The translations under genes were made by a program, and so were the position numbers. Of a DNA stretch of 64,000 nucleotides, positions 23,340-36,599 are shown piece after piece (the first letter of the stretch is position 1; each line of letters begins with the position of its first letter). Source of the DNA: Escallonia rubra (taxonomy: Eukaryota > Streptophyta > Magnoliopsida > Escalloniales > Escalloniaceae); the NCBI GenBank assembly GCA_033065855.1, contig JAVXUO010001934.1, positions 1-64,000 on the forward strand. Direction: 5' to 3'. The notes under the pieces are model-generated. The model ran no database searches, was not told where the DNA came from, and saw only the letters and a list, made by a program, of their open reading frames with translations.

Positions 23340-24290
23340 TGAAAATTTCTAACCTCACTTTCAATTTGAATGTGTTGGAGAAACTGATCGAGGTTCATAG
23401 ACTATTTCTTATGCTTGAAGTATCTTTGGTAATTCTTTCAAGAAGATGGAAGTTTTTCAATGATGGTAGAAACTTTAAAAGTTTATAAAATTGGTTTTCC
23501 CGTATCCACACATTTGGTAGCAATGTCACAATTTTCATTGACTTGATCTATCATAGCTTTATTATCATAAATCTCGGCTTATAGGAGCTGCAATTCAAAT
23601 AGCTTGACGGGGAAGTAAGAGAAGCTAGAGAGTCAAAGTTCATTTCCGTTAAGCTAATACAATTGGCTAAATAGAGGTCTTTAAATTTCACTAGACCGCA
23701 TGTTGCGCCCGAGTTACACACACCTCGTGTCAGTTTAATCACTTGGGTATGGTCATTGATTGATCCATTTCATAGTATTATCACCTGATCGATACAATTA
23801 TTGACAAGGATAGACATAATACTGACATCTTTATCCACTGCCTCCTTTGAATCGTATTACACATCTCTCATGCCGTAGTATCTTGTGAAACACGTTCAAA
23901 AGATTGTTCCTCATGGGATTAAGATGGTGTAGGAGCACACATAGTCATGCGCAACCATTTATTTTGATTCTCCGTGAGAGGATGCTTGGTTTGTTCGGTA
24001 CTACGAATTGCTTAGAAAAGCAATGTTTGAACCATCACTGGTTGGTCCTCCATTGGATGAATCAAAGCATGCAACTTCATGTGTCGAATGCCCTATTGAA
24101 AGCACGTAAGCCACTCTGGTGACAGTGAATTTGTAGAAAAAAATTAGTGCTCGATCTCTTGTGATTCAACCTGTTGAACCTCTCAAGCCTCTCCACTTCT
24201 TGAGGTTGTGTAGCCTTCACAATTGTTGCAGCAATTATGTTAAAATAAATACTGTATTTAAATTATTGTATGATGATCTATGTTAAAACA
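23340..24290 (-). mobile_element. Degenerate Copia gag-like fossil (unit 2 copy)
   Basis: Paralogous to 11640-12360 and just as decayed; both copies were carried along by the segmental duplication. It contains a unit-2-only insertion at about 23565-23790. Confidence 0.5.
23565..23790 (-). other. Unit-2-specific insertion with LRR-like reading
   Basis: This ~225-bp block is absent from the matching place in unit 1. Its minus-strand translation contains KFKDLYLANCISLTEMNF, loosely resembling a leucine-rich repeat of a resistance protein. Given the TIR fragment 1.5 kb away it could be another piece of the same gene family, but the match is too short to be sure. Confidence 0.3.
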
Positions 24291-25053
24291 AGGTTATTGT
24301 TGGGAAAGACACTTGGTTATCTTAAAGATACTATTTTTCCAGCTATGGTGCAAATAGAATTAAGAAAAACCTATTCTACATCTCTCAGACTATCAAGAAC
24401 ACACTTAGGATAACACTTATGTAACACTCATTAAGAAATTTCACGAATTTTTATAGAGAAATAGAAGAAGATATAAGTTGCAATTAGTTACACATAAAGT
24501 TCGAAATTTTATTTGCATAGGCAATGAATTAGTGATTAAGCACTTCTAATGAAGAGTTGCAACTCTTAAAAAAATATGGTTGTTGGAACCTACCAAGGAA
24601 ACATTCGAAAATTTGAAGGCCATTGGATAGGTGCCACGGATCCAAGGAAGTGGATAGAAACTTCTATCGTCATAGGCCGAAGAATTGAATGATGTGCAGG
24701 CGATCTGAACCTTCGTTTCAAGCACCCTTTACATATTAAAAAAAAAATTTGCCTTGATTTTTTTTTTCATTTCTTCTTCTTTTTTTTTTCTTTTACTGTT
24801 ATAGGTCTACACACACATGCACACAAATAATATGTTTAAAATTATCGACCGTAAATGCAATTACAACAAAGACACGTTAGTATTTAGAATTGCACCGAGC
24901 ATATATTTTGACAATATATAAAATATATACAACAGAGATGGCCATTCTAGATGACTTGATAATGGCTGTCAACCTTGGAGCACCAAAAGCCTTAGAGTCA
25001 TATTTATTTTTAGATGCTAGAAATCTCAAATAAGTTTTTCAACATCAACTTCT

Positions 25054-28000
25054 TCAAATAAGGCGATTTGTCACGGTGTAGCCTCCATCTACTACTAGAT
25101 TATGCCCACTCACATACTTAGACTCATCACTCGCCAGAAAAAGTGCAGCTTCTGCCACATCTTGCTCCCGGAGATCTTTCCCCTTCATGTTGTAATACAC
25201 TCTCGATAATTGATCACCGTTGAGAAGTTTCTCAGCCATTGCCGTTGGCACCACGTGGGGTGATATGCAATTCATGCGAATCTGGAACTGACCAAGCTCC
25301 GCAGCAACATTTTTAGCGAGTCCCACCACGGCATGCTTTGAACTCACGTATGCATGGGTTCCAAATCCTCCAAGAATGCCACAAGTACTTGCAATCGCAA
25401 TGATGCTACCAGTGCAAGTTGGGATCATTACGCGAGCTGCATGTTTGGTTCCGAAGAACACACCTGCAGTAATGACGTTAACAATTGTCTCGGAAGACAT
25501 AGTTTAATCAAATTGGAATGAAAATGAAAAGGATCAATAGGAAAGGAGAAATAAGAGAGATGATCAAGTTCTTTTTTTGCTTATAATTATCAGATGGAAG
25601 CGAAATGACAAAAGTTAAGGGGCCTGTTGACAATTGCAACATGTTGGTAATGAAGATTTAAATTCAAATCAAACTGATCCAAATCAGTTTGATTCAGAAG
25701 ATTTGGCAACTAACCATCTCTCCAAGAAAATAGGATAAGATCATATTGGTAGTTTGTATTTCAAATTATGTAGCTGCCTTGTAGCTTTAGAACTCTAGAA
25801 CTCAAGAGATAGTGAAGACTTTAGAAGTAATTGAGACAAATTTCAAACATTAATATAATTTTCTTTAAGGTATCAGAGCCTCCAAGAGGACTCTGACCTT
25901 CTCACAGCAGCAAATTCAACCAAAATGTCTACTTCATCAGTCAAGTATGCTTATCCTTGCAACTTGAACGTAGCAAATTTTGTTTCCCTCAAACTGAGTA
26001 CAAGCAATTACCTGTTGTGGGAGATGCAAATGCTGTCCTTAATTGAAAGCCAAGATCTTTTAGGCTTCATCAATGGGGACATTGTTGCACCTGATTCTGA
26101 AGTGAACTCATCTGATGGAAATAAGAGAATTCCGAATCCAGACTTACGTCATGGGTTCGCACGGATCGCTTAGTAAAAGCATGGATACCGGGATGCTTTC
26201 TGAAGAGGCTCTAGGTGTTGTCGTTGGCCTTAAGACTTCCACCAATGTGTGGAAAGCCCTTGGGGATACTTTTTCTCAGAATTCTCAAGCTACAGAGTTT
26301 GAACTTTTGGCTCAACTTCAGGTAAAGAAAGGTAATGCTTCTTTGTCTGACCATCTACGTGATTTCAAGAAGACTTGTGATCAATTGAATGCTGTTGGAA
26401 AGCCTGTTACTTATCAAAATAAAGTTTTTTGGTTGTTGAGTGGACTTGGTCCAAAGTATGAGTCTTTTGCCACCACAATGTTAAAACCACATGTACCATC
26501 ATATGCTGATTTGATTCCTTTACTCCAAAGCCATGAGCTTAGGAGTAAAGGACATCAGAGTGAATCACTTAATCACTCCATGGTCTACTATAGCCAGAGA
26601 ACATCAAATGGTAACAAAAATTCCGACAAGAAAGGTGGAAGTTCCTATTTCACGTCAAAGGGAAAAGGTTTCCTTCAAACTGGACAAAGTCAATTTTGAT
26701 CTTCTTTTCCGCCTCAGTCTCAGCCTAAGAGCAATGTTGCAAATCCCGAAGGCCATCCGCCAATTTGTCAAATCTGCAACAAGAAAGGGCACGAGGCTCT
26801 TAAGTGTTGGCATAGGTTTAATCACTCATTCCAAGCTACTGATATTCCTAAGGCCCTAGCAGCAATGCATGTTATAGACTCTCAAGATTCTAAATGGTTT
26901 TTGGTTACTGGCGCAATTGCTCACATAACTGAAGATCCAGGTAAACTCTCTAATTTGGTTCGTTATCAAGGTTCAGATTCAGTAATGGTAAGAAATGGAA
27001 ATAAACTACACATCTGTCATATTGGTGATGGAAAGATTAAAAGTGGACATTCTGTAATCCCATTAAAAGATGTGCTAGTTGTTCCTCATATTCAGAAGAG
27101 TCTCTTCTCTGTTTCACAACTCACTAATGATTGTCCATGTTCATTCGAGTTTGATGGTAACGGATTTGTGATAAAGGAACTACGGACCAATAAAGTTCTT
27201 GCAAAAGGGAGTAAAAAATGAGGTCTTTATGCCCTGGAAAATCAGCAATTACAAGCCAACTTTTCAACTCATTTTCGGACTGTGAACGAAGTTACTTGGC
27301 ACCAAAGACTGGGGCATCCACAAGCAAGAGTTCTGCAATTCCTCTAAGTAATAGGCTTATTTCTATTAACAAAAAGTCTCATGGTTTATGCATGAGTTGT
27401 CAGATGAGTAAAAGTTGTTGTCTTCCGTTTAGCATTTTCAATCATAAATCAAATGTACCTCTCGAAAAAGTACATTGTGATCTTAGGGACCAGCCCCTAC
27501 CTTGCTTGTTTGTTCAAGGTTTCAAGTATTATGTGGTGTTTATTGATGACTATTCAAGATTCAGTTGGTTTTATCCGTTGAAAAGAAAATCTGAATTCTT
27601 TGATAAGTTTCTTCTTTTTAAAAAATTAGTTGAGACACAATTTGATCGAAAAATAAAAAGCTTTCAAGCAGACGGGGGATGAGAATTCTCAAAGCGGGAC
27701 TTTCTTAATCATCTTGCAAGTTGTGGGATTATTAACCATATTTCATGTCCAATGACACCGCAACAAAATGGCGTTGCCGAACGCAAGCATCGCTATATAG
27801 TTGAACTTGGTCTTGCTATTCTTTTTCAAGGCTCCGTCCCTCGGCATTGCGTTGTAGAAGCTTTCTCTACTATTGTTTTCTTGATTAACCGTTTGCCATC
27901 TCTTGCGATGAAAACGACGAGTCCGTATGAGCTGTTATTTTCCAGAAACCAGATTATTCTATGTTGCGTATCTTTGGATCTCTATGCTATCCATATTTGC

Positions 28001-31000
28001 GACCGTATGCTCATGACAAATTGGCTCCTAGATCGTTACCATGCGTCTTCTTGGGTTACAGTGATAAGCAAAAGGGTTATCGATGCTTCCATCGTCCAAC
28101 AAATAGAGTATATATATCAAGATGTGTAGTCTTTGATGAAACAATTTTTCCATTTTCATTGACCTCTCCCACTTGCTTACAAGAACAGGTTGAGGGTGAG
28201 CTCTCCACATTTACAGAGTGGCTTTCTCCACAAATTGCACAACCAGTTGATATTCCAACGCAAAAAGACCATTTTCAGCATTGGAGCGGGCTCGGCTTTT
28301 CACAGGAGATCCACCAGCTCTTGACCAAACAAGAGACCAGGTGCCCATTTTATTTCCACCTACTGAACTTGAGATTATTCCTCTTGTTTCATGGCCACCA
28401 TATGGAGAACCACTTGTGGTCCCTAATTCAACCTCACCCTTTACAATACCCAGTACTACTTGTGTTACTCCACCATCTAATTCCCAGTTTGATGTTAGTC
28501 CTTCATCTACATCTTCATGTGCTCTTTCCCACCCCATGATAACAAGAAGTAAGCAAGTATTGTCAAAGCCAATCCCAAGTATGCTCTCATTCTTTCAGCT
28601 ATTCCCCAAGAACCCAAGACAGTGAAATCTGCCCTTAAACATCCAGGGTGGAAACAAGCTATGATTGTAGAAATGTAGGCTCTTACAGCTAATGACACGT
28701 GGGATTTGGTGCCTCGTTGTTCTTCCTTTAACGTTGTGGGTTGTCGTTGGATATTTAAGACAAAGCTTCAAGCTGATGGATCTCTTCATAGATTGAAAGC
28801 CCGTCTTGTGGCAAAGGGCTACAATCAACAATAAGGCATATATTTTTTTAAACTTTCAGTCATATCATTAAGCCTTGGACAATTAGAGTTATTCTTACTT
28901 ATGCAACAGTGCGTATATGGTCTATTCGTCAACTTGACGTCAGAAATGCATTTTTACACGGTCTTCTACAAGAGCAGCCACCGGGTTTTATCGACAAGCA
29001 TCGACCAGACCATGTTTGTCGTCTTAAAAAGGCTCTTTACGGTCTCAAACAGGCTCCACGGGCATGGTTCGACCGATTTAGCTTGTTTTTGATCTCATAT
29101 GGCTTCTTTTGTAGCGTTGCAGACTCATCCCTCTTTGTGTATCGTCACGATAATCAAATCATGATTCTCTTATTATATGTTGACGATATAATATTGACCG
29201 GAATTAACAATACTCTTTTGGATGAATTTACCGCAGATCTTGGACATATGTTCTCTATGAAGGACTTGGGTCCCCTTTATTTCTTTTTAGGTATTCAAGT
29301 TAATCGCACCCCTGATGGCCTCTTTCTTCATCAATCCAAGTACGCTGGTGATATTTTGCAACGTGCTATGATGGTTGACAGCAAACCAATAGCCAATCCC
29401 ATGGCTCCCAAGTCGTTCTCCTTAAAAAATAGAGATTCTATCTTCCATGACCTAACTTTGTTTCAGAGCATTGTTGGCGGCCTTCAATATCTTACTATGA
29501 CTCGGCCTGATCTTTCATACGCAATAAACGTCGTCTGTTAACCCATACATTGTCCAACTCAAGCGGCTTTTCAGTTAATGAAACGTATATTGCGATATGT
29601 CAAACACACTACTCAACTTGATCTTCAAATTCGATATGCTAGTAGTTTTGACCTCTACGCCTTTTGTGATGCAGACTGGGCCGGTTGTCCTTCTTCAAGG
29701 CAATCAACCACTGGCTTTTGCACGTTTCTTGGTTCAAACTGTATCTCTTGGAGTGCAAAGAAACAATCAATTGTTGCTCGTTCAAGTGCTGAAGCTGAGT
29801 ACCGTGAAATGGCTTCTACAACCGCTAAACTAACATGGCTCTCCTTCCTTCTTCGTGATGTTGGCATGGTTCAACATCATCCAGCAACCTTATTTTGTGA
29901 TAACCTTGCTACTCTTTACATGTCTATTAATCCGGTTTTCCACGCACGAACTAAACACATTGAGGTGGACTATCACTTTGTACGTGAGAAGGTAGCCCTT
30001 GGATCCCTTGTCACTCGATTCGTCTCTTCCAATCAGCAGCTCGCTGATATTTTCACCAAGCCTTTGTCTCGGGATGCTTTTCAACATTTGCGCACCAAAC
30101 TTGGCCTTTGTTCGTACATGCAGCTAAGTTTGAGGGGGAGTAATGAAGATTTAAATTCAAATCAAACTGATCGAAATCAGTTTGATTCATAAGATTTGGC
30201 AACCAACCATCTCCCCAAGAAAATGGGATAAGATCAGATTGGTAGTTTGTATTTCAAATTATGTAGCTGCCTTGTAGCTTTAGAACTCTAGAATCTGTGT
30301 GTAAATATACAAGAGACAATGAAGACTTTATAAGTAACTGAGCCAAATTTCAAACATCAATATAATTTTCTTTAGTTGGAAATTAGATGGAAGCAAAATC
30401 ACAAATAAAGACGTTGAGGCATGTAATCATTTTATTAAAGGCTTTATTTATCCCCATTCAAAATCAAATTTGTTGATGGGTTGCAGATAAATAATCTTCA
30501 AAGACACAAATAAGTCTCAGTGGGAATTCGCAAACAGCAAATTTGAAAATTCCCCTTCAAATTTCTTTGAAGTTGTTCACTCTTGGCTTTAGAAACTTTT
30601 GAGACAAAAGAGAGTACAAAAATTGCAAGTATTATGAAAATATAGAATTATGATCAAACTTGTCAAACTCAAAAATGTAAGTTTTGGATAAACACAATTG
30701 TTGAAAAAAAAAAATAGTTACAACGGTTACATATTATATATATAACTGTTGTGACGTGATTTGGCATGGTCGCACATGGCGTTATTATTTTTTAATTTTT
30801 TTTCAAAATTACGTTTTTTTAAAAAGATGTGACTGATAATATTTCAAAAATTCTAACAATTTATATCATATAAATATATAATAAGCGAAGCGAGAGCTTT
30901 TTTCCGTGACATATCATTACAGATATATGACTTCTTTTCTTAACACGTAAACACATTATGTTTTCAATGTGAAAAATGAATTATAACTATAATAAGTGTC

Positions 31001-33419
31001 ACTAAAAGTTTAAAATATTATCTTGAATGGAGTTCTTATTTCTTGATAAGTTAATTTCCATATTACTAAGCTTTCTATAATTGAAAAACTAACTCTAAAT
31101 GTTATGAAATTCTAACTGATTGATAAACGAACTTATTAGGACTTGATTTAGACTATTGTATTCTTAAAATTACTCTCTAATATGAATAGAAAAACCTATA
31201 TATCTTAAAAACGAAAATAACATACTAAATTTAGAAGAGAGAAAAAAAATGATGCTGTAATTGAGAATATTATCTTAGATAGGGTTCTTATGTCTTGATA
31301 AGTTAATTTTCATATTACTAAGCCTTATATAATTGAAAAACTAATTATAAACGTTCTAAAACTCTAACTGATTGATAAACTAACTTATTAGAACTTAATT
31401 TTGACTGTTGTATCCTTAAAACTATTCTTTAATATGAATAAGAAAACTCATATATCTTAAAACAAAAATTACATACTAGATTTAGAAAAGAATAAAAATG
31501 ATGCTAAAATTGAGAATATTATCTTGGACGGGGTTCTTATGTATTGATAAGTTAGTTTTCATACTACTAAGCCTTATGTAATTGAAAAACTAATTCTAAA
31601 CGTTCTAAAATTCTAACTGATTAATGAACTATTTATTAGGACTTAATTTTGACTATTGTATCTTTAAAATCACTATCTAAAATGAATATAAAAACTCATA
31701 TATTTTAAAAGCGAAAATAACATACTAGATTTAGAAGGAAAAAAAATGATGCTACAATTGAGATTGAAACAATAAAAATAATATAATAGTTATTTAATTG
31801 GTTTAAATTATAAAATTTGTGTATCGTAATTGATGTAATAATTTGTTAATATAGTTTAGTAACTTTTAGAATCCTTTTGATAGAATAAAAAATTTGATAT
31901 TATTTTTTGGATGGAACCACACAAAAAACAAATGACTGTACAATTATTATTTATTAAACCTACAATAATGATAAAACTTATTTATAAATCTGATAGTGGA
32001 AAATGAATTAAGGCGATATACTAAACATGTCTATATATCGAAAGGTATGCAAATATTATTTTGGATTTGATTCCTATTTTTAACTTTATTCAATTTTACA
32101 TGACTATATAAGGGCTATATGAGAAAGCCTTATATAATGCGAAAACTAATGCTAAAATTTTAATTATACGAATTTTTTAGGATTTAATTTTGAGTATCGT
32201 GTTCTAAAAGCCAACCCTATCATACCAAGATGAAAAATCATGTATCTAAAGAACATAACTTATGGAAATTTAGAAGAAAAAGACTATGTTACAATTAATG
32301 TAAATTTATTGTAATGTAATAAATGTATGTTTATTTAACATAACATAGTCATTCCAAAAATTATCTATATAATATGTAAAATCAATAATTAAATTATAGG
32401 ACAATTTTTTACTTCGATAAGACCGGATGACCGACAAAATGGTTCTATAAGCATAAATGAGATTTTGAAAAGAAATCACACATGTCTTAGAAGAAAAAAA
32501 AAGGTGCAATCATATCAAATAATTCTTAATTACTATATTTGAGAATATTTAAAAACTTTTAAGATGCAAAAATATGATATCAATATTGTATCCTTAAAAA
32601 CCACTCTGTAATATTAATATATAAATTCATATATCTACAAAATAAAAGTAATATTATCTTGAATGAGATCCTTATTTCTTGATAAGTTAATTTGCATATC
32701 AGTAAGCCTATAACTGAAAAATTAATTCTAAACATTCTAAAACTATAACTAATTAATGAACTAACTTATTAAAACTTAAGATTAACTATCGTATCCTTAA
32801 AAGCTTCATATATCTAAAAAACAAAAATAACATATTAGATATAAAAGAGAGAAAAAATGATGTTACAATTGAAATTGAAACAATAAAAATAATGTAATAA
32901 TTGATCCATATTTATTTTATTCTGATACATGTTTACCGTAATCAATGTAAAGTTTTATCAATATAGCTTTTAGAATTGTTTTGATAAAATAAAAAATTGA
33001 CCATCATTTTCTGGGTGGGACCACATGATCAACAAATGACTGTCTAATTATTATCAATTTAAATTATAATAATGGTAAAGCTTATTTATAAATTTAATAG
33101 TTGAAAAGTATTTGAGGCTATACACTAAACATGTTGGTGTATCTAAAGATATGTAAATATTATTTTGGATGTGATCCATATTTTTTAGTTTTGCAGGAAC
33201 TATGTCAAGGCTATATTAGAAAACTTTATATAATTTGAGAACTAATTCTAAAAAAATATATATAATAATTTATTAGGATTTAATTTTGACTATCGTGTCT
33301 TTAAAAATTAACTCTCTCATATGATATTAAAAATTCATGGATATAGAAAATAAAAATATCATATGAGATTTAGAAGAAAAAAAATTATATTTCAGTTAAT
33401 TTAAGTTTATTATAATGTA

Positions 33420-33498
<79 letters not shown>

Positions 33499-33702
33499 AA
33501 TCATTGCAAAAAATTATCAATGTAATATTAATAATCAATGAACGAATTATAGGATAGTTTTTACTTTGATAACACCGTACAATAATCAAAGTGGCTACAT
33601 CGCATATATCAGATTTGAAAAGAAATCACGTGTGTATTAGAAAAAAAGGTACAATTAAATCAAATAATTCATATTTACTATATTTGAGAATATTTAAAAC
33701 CT

Positions 33703-33739
<37 letters not shown>

Positions 33740-36193
33740 CTATAAAACAAACAATTAACCGGTTTATTTTTGCATATGGCCTTACAATGAATGAAAAGAC
33801 TTTTTTTTATTTATATTTAATTAAATTTTCATGAAAAAAATATGAGTGCACTTAGTAGATATAAAAGCTATAATTTGACGACAAGTCATTGAAGGTGTAG
33901 AAAATAATTCCAACACTTTAAAAAAGGACATGTCATCTTCATCAATCTAATTTTGTCATTACTAGTATCTTACAAGAATTAAAGAAAAAACACGTGTGAG
34001 CGCGCGCGCGCGCACATACACACACATACATATATATTAGATATTATATTGTTGTTCTGTCAAATTTATTTTTACAAATAATAATAACTTATTTGAAAGT
34101 AATAAGATACATACATGTAACACTTCAAAAACTTTTGAAGTTAAAGAATTATACTCATATATAACACCTACAGTTCAAAAAGAATATGTCAAAACCTCGA
34201 TCATCACTTTTTAATTTCAACCACAATCATATTCATTATATAACTCAACGTGCTACCAGTATGACTATTCTACTAATATAAGTGTTAAGCCAATATTCAT
34301 TTGAAATATTACTTGACAACTTAAAGTAAAAATTTAAAAAAGATAAGTATCTAGCAACTCTACTGTGTCAATATCTATTCTTTATAACCAAATAAGATAT
34401 TTTTTTAATAATATTACTGTCTTTTTTGTCTCACATGGTACATATAAATACTTTATTTAAGACTTTATAGTATACTATATTTTATAAATCGACCCGAGCT
34501 TGACTCGGGTTACTGGGTTAGTTGCTTATTGAAAGTATTAAGTGCGCCAAATCTCGTTCATTTGATTACAAGCAGCATGAAAACTAGTACAACCGAACCT
34601 TACTACTAGTCAAATTGTAAAAGCACCTTCCTAACTAAAATGATGTTTCAAAACTCATTTCTAAGCAAGCATTTGCGAAAACCCAAACTCTGTACTGTTG
34701 ACGTCTTGGATTCAAACAAAATTGCCATTTGAAACGCAAAATATTCGAATGGTGAAGGGCGATAGTGTCTTCGAGGCGGCAGGCAAAGTGAGGGGTAAAC
34801 CTCAAGTAATATTTGGTATATGGACAGAGTTCCGAACGAGTTCAGAACGCGGGGTTGCAACTTTTTCTAGGAGGCAATAGAGAAACAGCAATTTCTAGGA
34901 GGCAACCAGTTTGATTCACCTAAATCTCCCACCCACACTAATTAAGGTTTAGGATAATTTAGTGCAGTTAAGATCATAATTGAGTACCCTAAACTAGTAT
35001 AGGGGACCTCCGTGTACTCTTCTTTGTTAGAAGTGTACCCATAGTTGGCCAATACATCAAGATAATTAATTTAGGATAGTGAAAAATCATAACATACTGC
35101 AATTTTTGGAGTGGAGAAATTTAATCACTTAATCACAATTCAGCATGCCCATTTCAAGTTTATTTAATATTAACTCTGGCTGGTTGTGACAAAGAATATT
35201 AAAGTATCAAGACTGTTTTTTAAATGACGGAACCATAATGTGTCACATCAGAAAAACAACACTATTTGTATCTGAGTAACACTATTTTTTTCAATTCAGC
35301 CATAATGATGTACCTGTAAGGTTGACCTTAATAACTCGCTCAAAGTCTGATGCATCGTTGTCAATAATGCTAGGTTTTGGTTGATCTAAGATGCCAGCGT
35401 TGTTGACCATAATATCTAACTTTCCGTGCTTATTGACAGTGGTGTTGACGGCATTTTCGATATCAGATTCGACCGATACATCACAATGAACGAAGGAAGC
35501 CACTTCAAGACCCATGTCCTTGCAAACTGACTGCCCCAAGTCATCCAGGATGTCTGCAATAACCACTTTCGCCCCATGTTTTGCAAACAGCCTTGCAATG
35601 GACTCTCCAAGGCCACGAGCTGCACCAGTGATGAGCGCCACTTTACCTTCTAATCTGAAGTGTTCAAACAATGAGTACATACTTGTATGCAAAGATGTAT
35701 ATCTTCTTACTACACGAGAAATATTTTAAGAAATTAATTCACAATGCATTTATGCTTTGCAATTCAATTAAGAGGGAAAAAGTGGAAGCAATGAAGTGCA
35801 AGCGTCCTCCCTCATTCTAGTGCATCAAGATTAACTAGTTGATGTCTACCTCACTTAATTAATCCATTTTGTGAAGCCAAACTAAGCCTTAACCCGGACA
35901 ACTATTTCACGAACTTAATAATAATTAGTGGGGAGATCCAACAACTTAAGGTGATTGGCGTCTAAGAAAAGCACCTGCAAGTGTAATACAGTGGCCAAAT
36001 TTCAATGAAGAGAAGTCGTCGATAAAGCAAATTAACGTTACTTTTGATAGTCCACCTAGTGACAAAGTTGTAACTAAAAGTTTGCAAATACAAGAACTCA
36101 GATGGCAGAGTTGTGGAGGAATTGGCAACGGTGTTTGAGCATAGAGCAGACATACCTTGGAACCATTGCAGAAACCACTGAAATGCTTGCCAT
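25054..36193 (-). CDS. Short-chain dehydrogenase/reductase SDR2, paralogue with a 9.85-kb intron
   Basis: Exons at 36193-36156, 35654-35314 and 25463-25054 have exactly the lengths of SDR1 (38, 341 and 410 nt), the same phases and GT-AG sites. They encode 262 residues with TGAARGLG at 22-29, D47, NNAG, N124, S152, Y165 and K169 (YVSSK). Identity to SDR1 is ~86% by my count: about 92% in exon 2 and about 80% in exon 3. Differences cluster at ~195-225, the loop that usually shapes the substrate pocket. Intron 2 holds a 4.7-kb Copia fossil and a ~3.66-kb Helitron-like element; without them it would be ~1.46 kb, like SDR1 minus its triplication. The coding sequence looks intact. The reaction (NAD-dependent alcohol oxidation) is inferred from the family. 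Confidence 0.88.
25648..25867 (+). repeat. 5' LTR of the intronic Copia element
   Basis: 220 bp, starting TAATGAAGATTT and ending TTTTCTTTA, so the termini are not the usual TG...CA. The exact target duplication fixes the boundary. Confidence 0.9.
30141..30374 (+). repeat. 3' LTR of the intronic Copia element
   Basis: 234 bp, colinear with the 5' LTR and ~94-95% identical by eye apart from one ~14-bp length difference. It begins directly after the polypurine tract. Confidence 0.9.
31010..31760 (+). repeat. ~250-bp tandem repeat inside the Helitron-like element
   Basis: Three diverged direct copies; GTTCTTA occurs at 31032, 31284 and 31533. A fourth partial copy is at about 32650-32880. Related sequence occurs inverted at 61800-62600. 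Confidence 0.8.
33418..33494 (+). repeat. (TA)n-(CA)n compound microsatellite
   Basis: About nine TA units followed by about 29 CA units within the Helitron-like element. Another (TA)n lies at ~33703-33737 and a (CG)n run near 34001-34013. Confidence 0.95.
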
Positions 36194-36283
36194 ATGTTGG
36201 AGTTAAATGGAAAACGGATCTCACTCTTAAAAATTCTGCTTCTGGCCGAGGGCTTCGCAGTGTTAACCCACCCACCTTATGGA

Positions 36284-36289
36284 TTTATA
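36284..36289 (-). promoter_or_regulatory. TATA box of SDR2
   Basis: Minus-strand TATAAA in TTATAAATCC, 91 bp upstream of the ATG at 36193. The Copia LTR begins only ~47 bp further upstream, so the core promoter is kept but everything distal has been pushed 6.8 kb away. Confidence 0.55.
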
Positions 36290-36599
36290 AACCACGTATA
36301 CAAGTGATTGTTTGGCTTAAAAGCGCCCAGTGAGGTGTTGGTGTTGGCTTCACATTATGCCATCACACCTGAATGAGAAGTGGAGAAGAAAGTCTCAACA
36401 CGTGGAACCCACAAGTAGGAAATTGGAGTAAACGAAGACTTTTCAAGTTTCCACATCAAGCCAAGTATTGAACGGTATTTCAATCCGACTAAATGGATGG
36501 TCTCTATTGCAAAAGTGGCTATCCATGAAAAACAAGGATTATGTACAGCTCCTTTGGCTGCTTTTGACCAAAAGAATTATCACCCACTCCTCTCCTATC

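Larger units (their letters stand above)
25648..30374 (+). mobile_element. Ty1/Copia LTR retrotransposon fossil inside SDR2 intron 2
   Basis: A 5-bp target duplication GTTGG (25643-25647 and 30375-30379) flanks the element. The LTRs are 25648-25867 and 30141-30374. A primer-binding site matching initiator Met-tRNA (GGTATCAGAGCC) starts at 25869 and a polypurine tract (TGAGGGGGAG) lies at 30131-30140. Regions in order: gag (~25925-26800), protease, integrase (~27400-28100), reverse transcriptase (~28680-29540), RNase H (~29580-30190), which is the Copia order. The coding part is broken in several places. About a dozen substitutions over ~220 aligned LTR bases suggest an age of a few million years at commonly used plant rates. 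It lies antisense to SDR2. Confidence 0.93.
30866..34525 (+). mobile_element. Non-autonomous Helitron-like element in SDR2 intron 2
   Basis: The empty site in SDR1 intron 2 (near 14165, CTAACAATTACA then TATTTAAAG) shows that ~3.66 kb is inserted in SDR2 between A and T, with no obvious target duplication. It starts TCATATAAATATATAATAAG. Close to the right end is a short hairpin, ACCCGAGCTTGACTCGGGT, then TACTGGGTTAGT. A 5' TC, a 3' hairpin near a CTRR-like end and A/T insertion are Helitron traits, but the right end is not a perfect CTAGT. The interior is AT-rich and repetitive, with no Rep/helicase gene. Confidence 0.65.

Noticed and set aside
26115-30192. Annotating each open stretch of the intronic Copia element as its own gene
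   Set aside because: They are pieces of one broken LTR retrotransposon and are reported as a single fossil.
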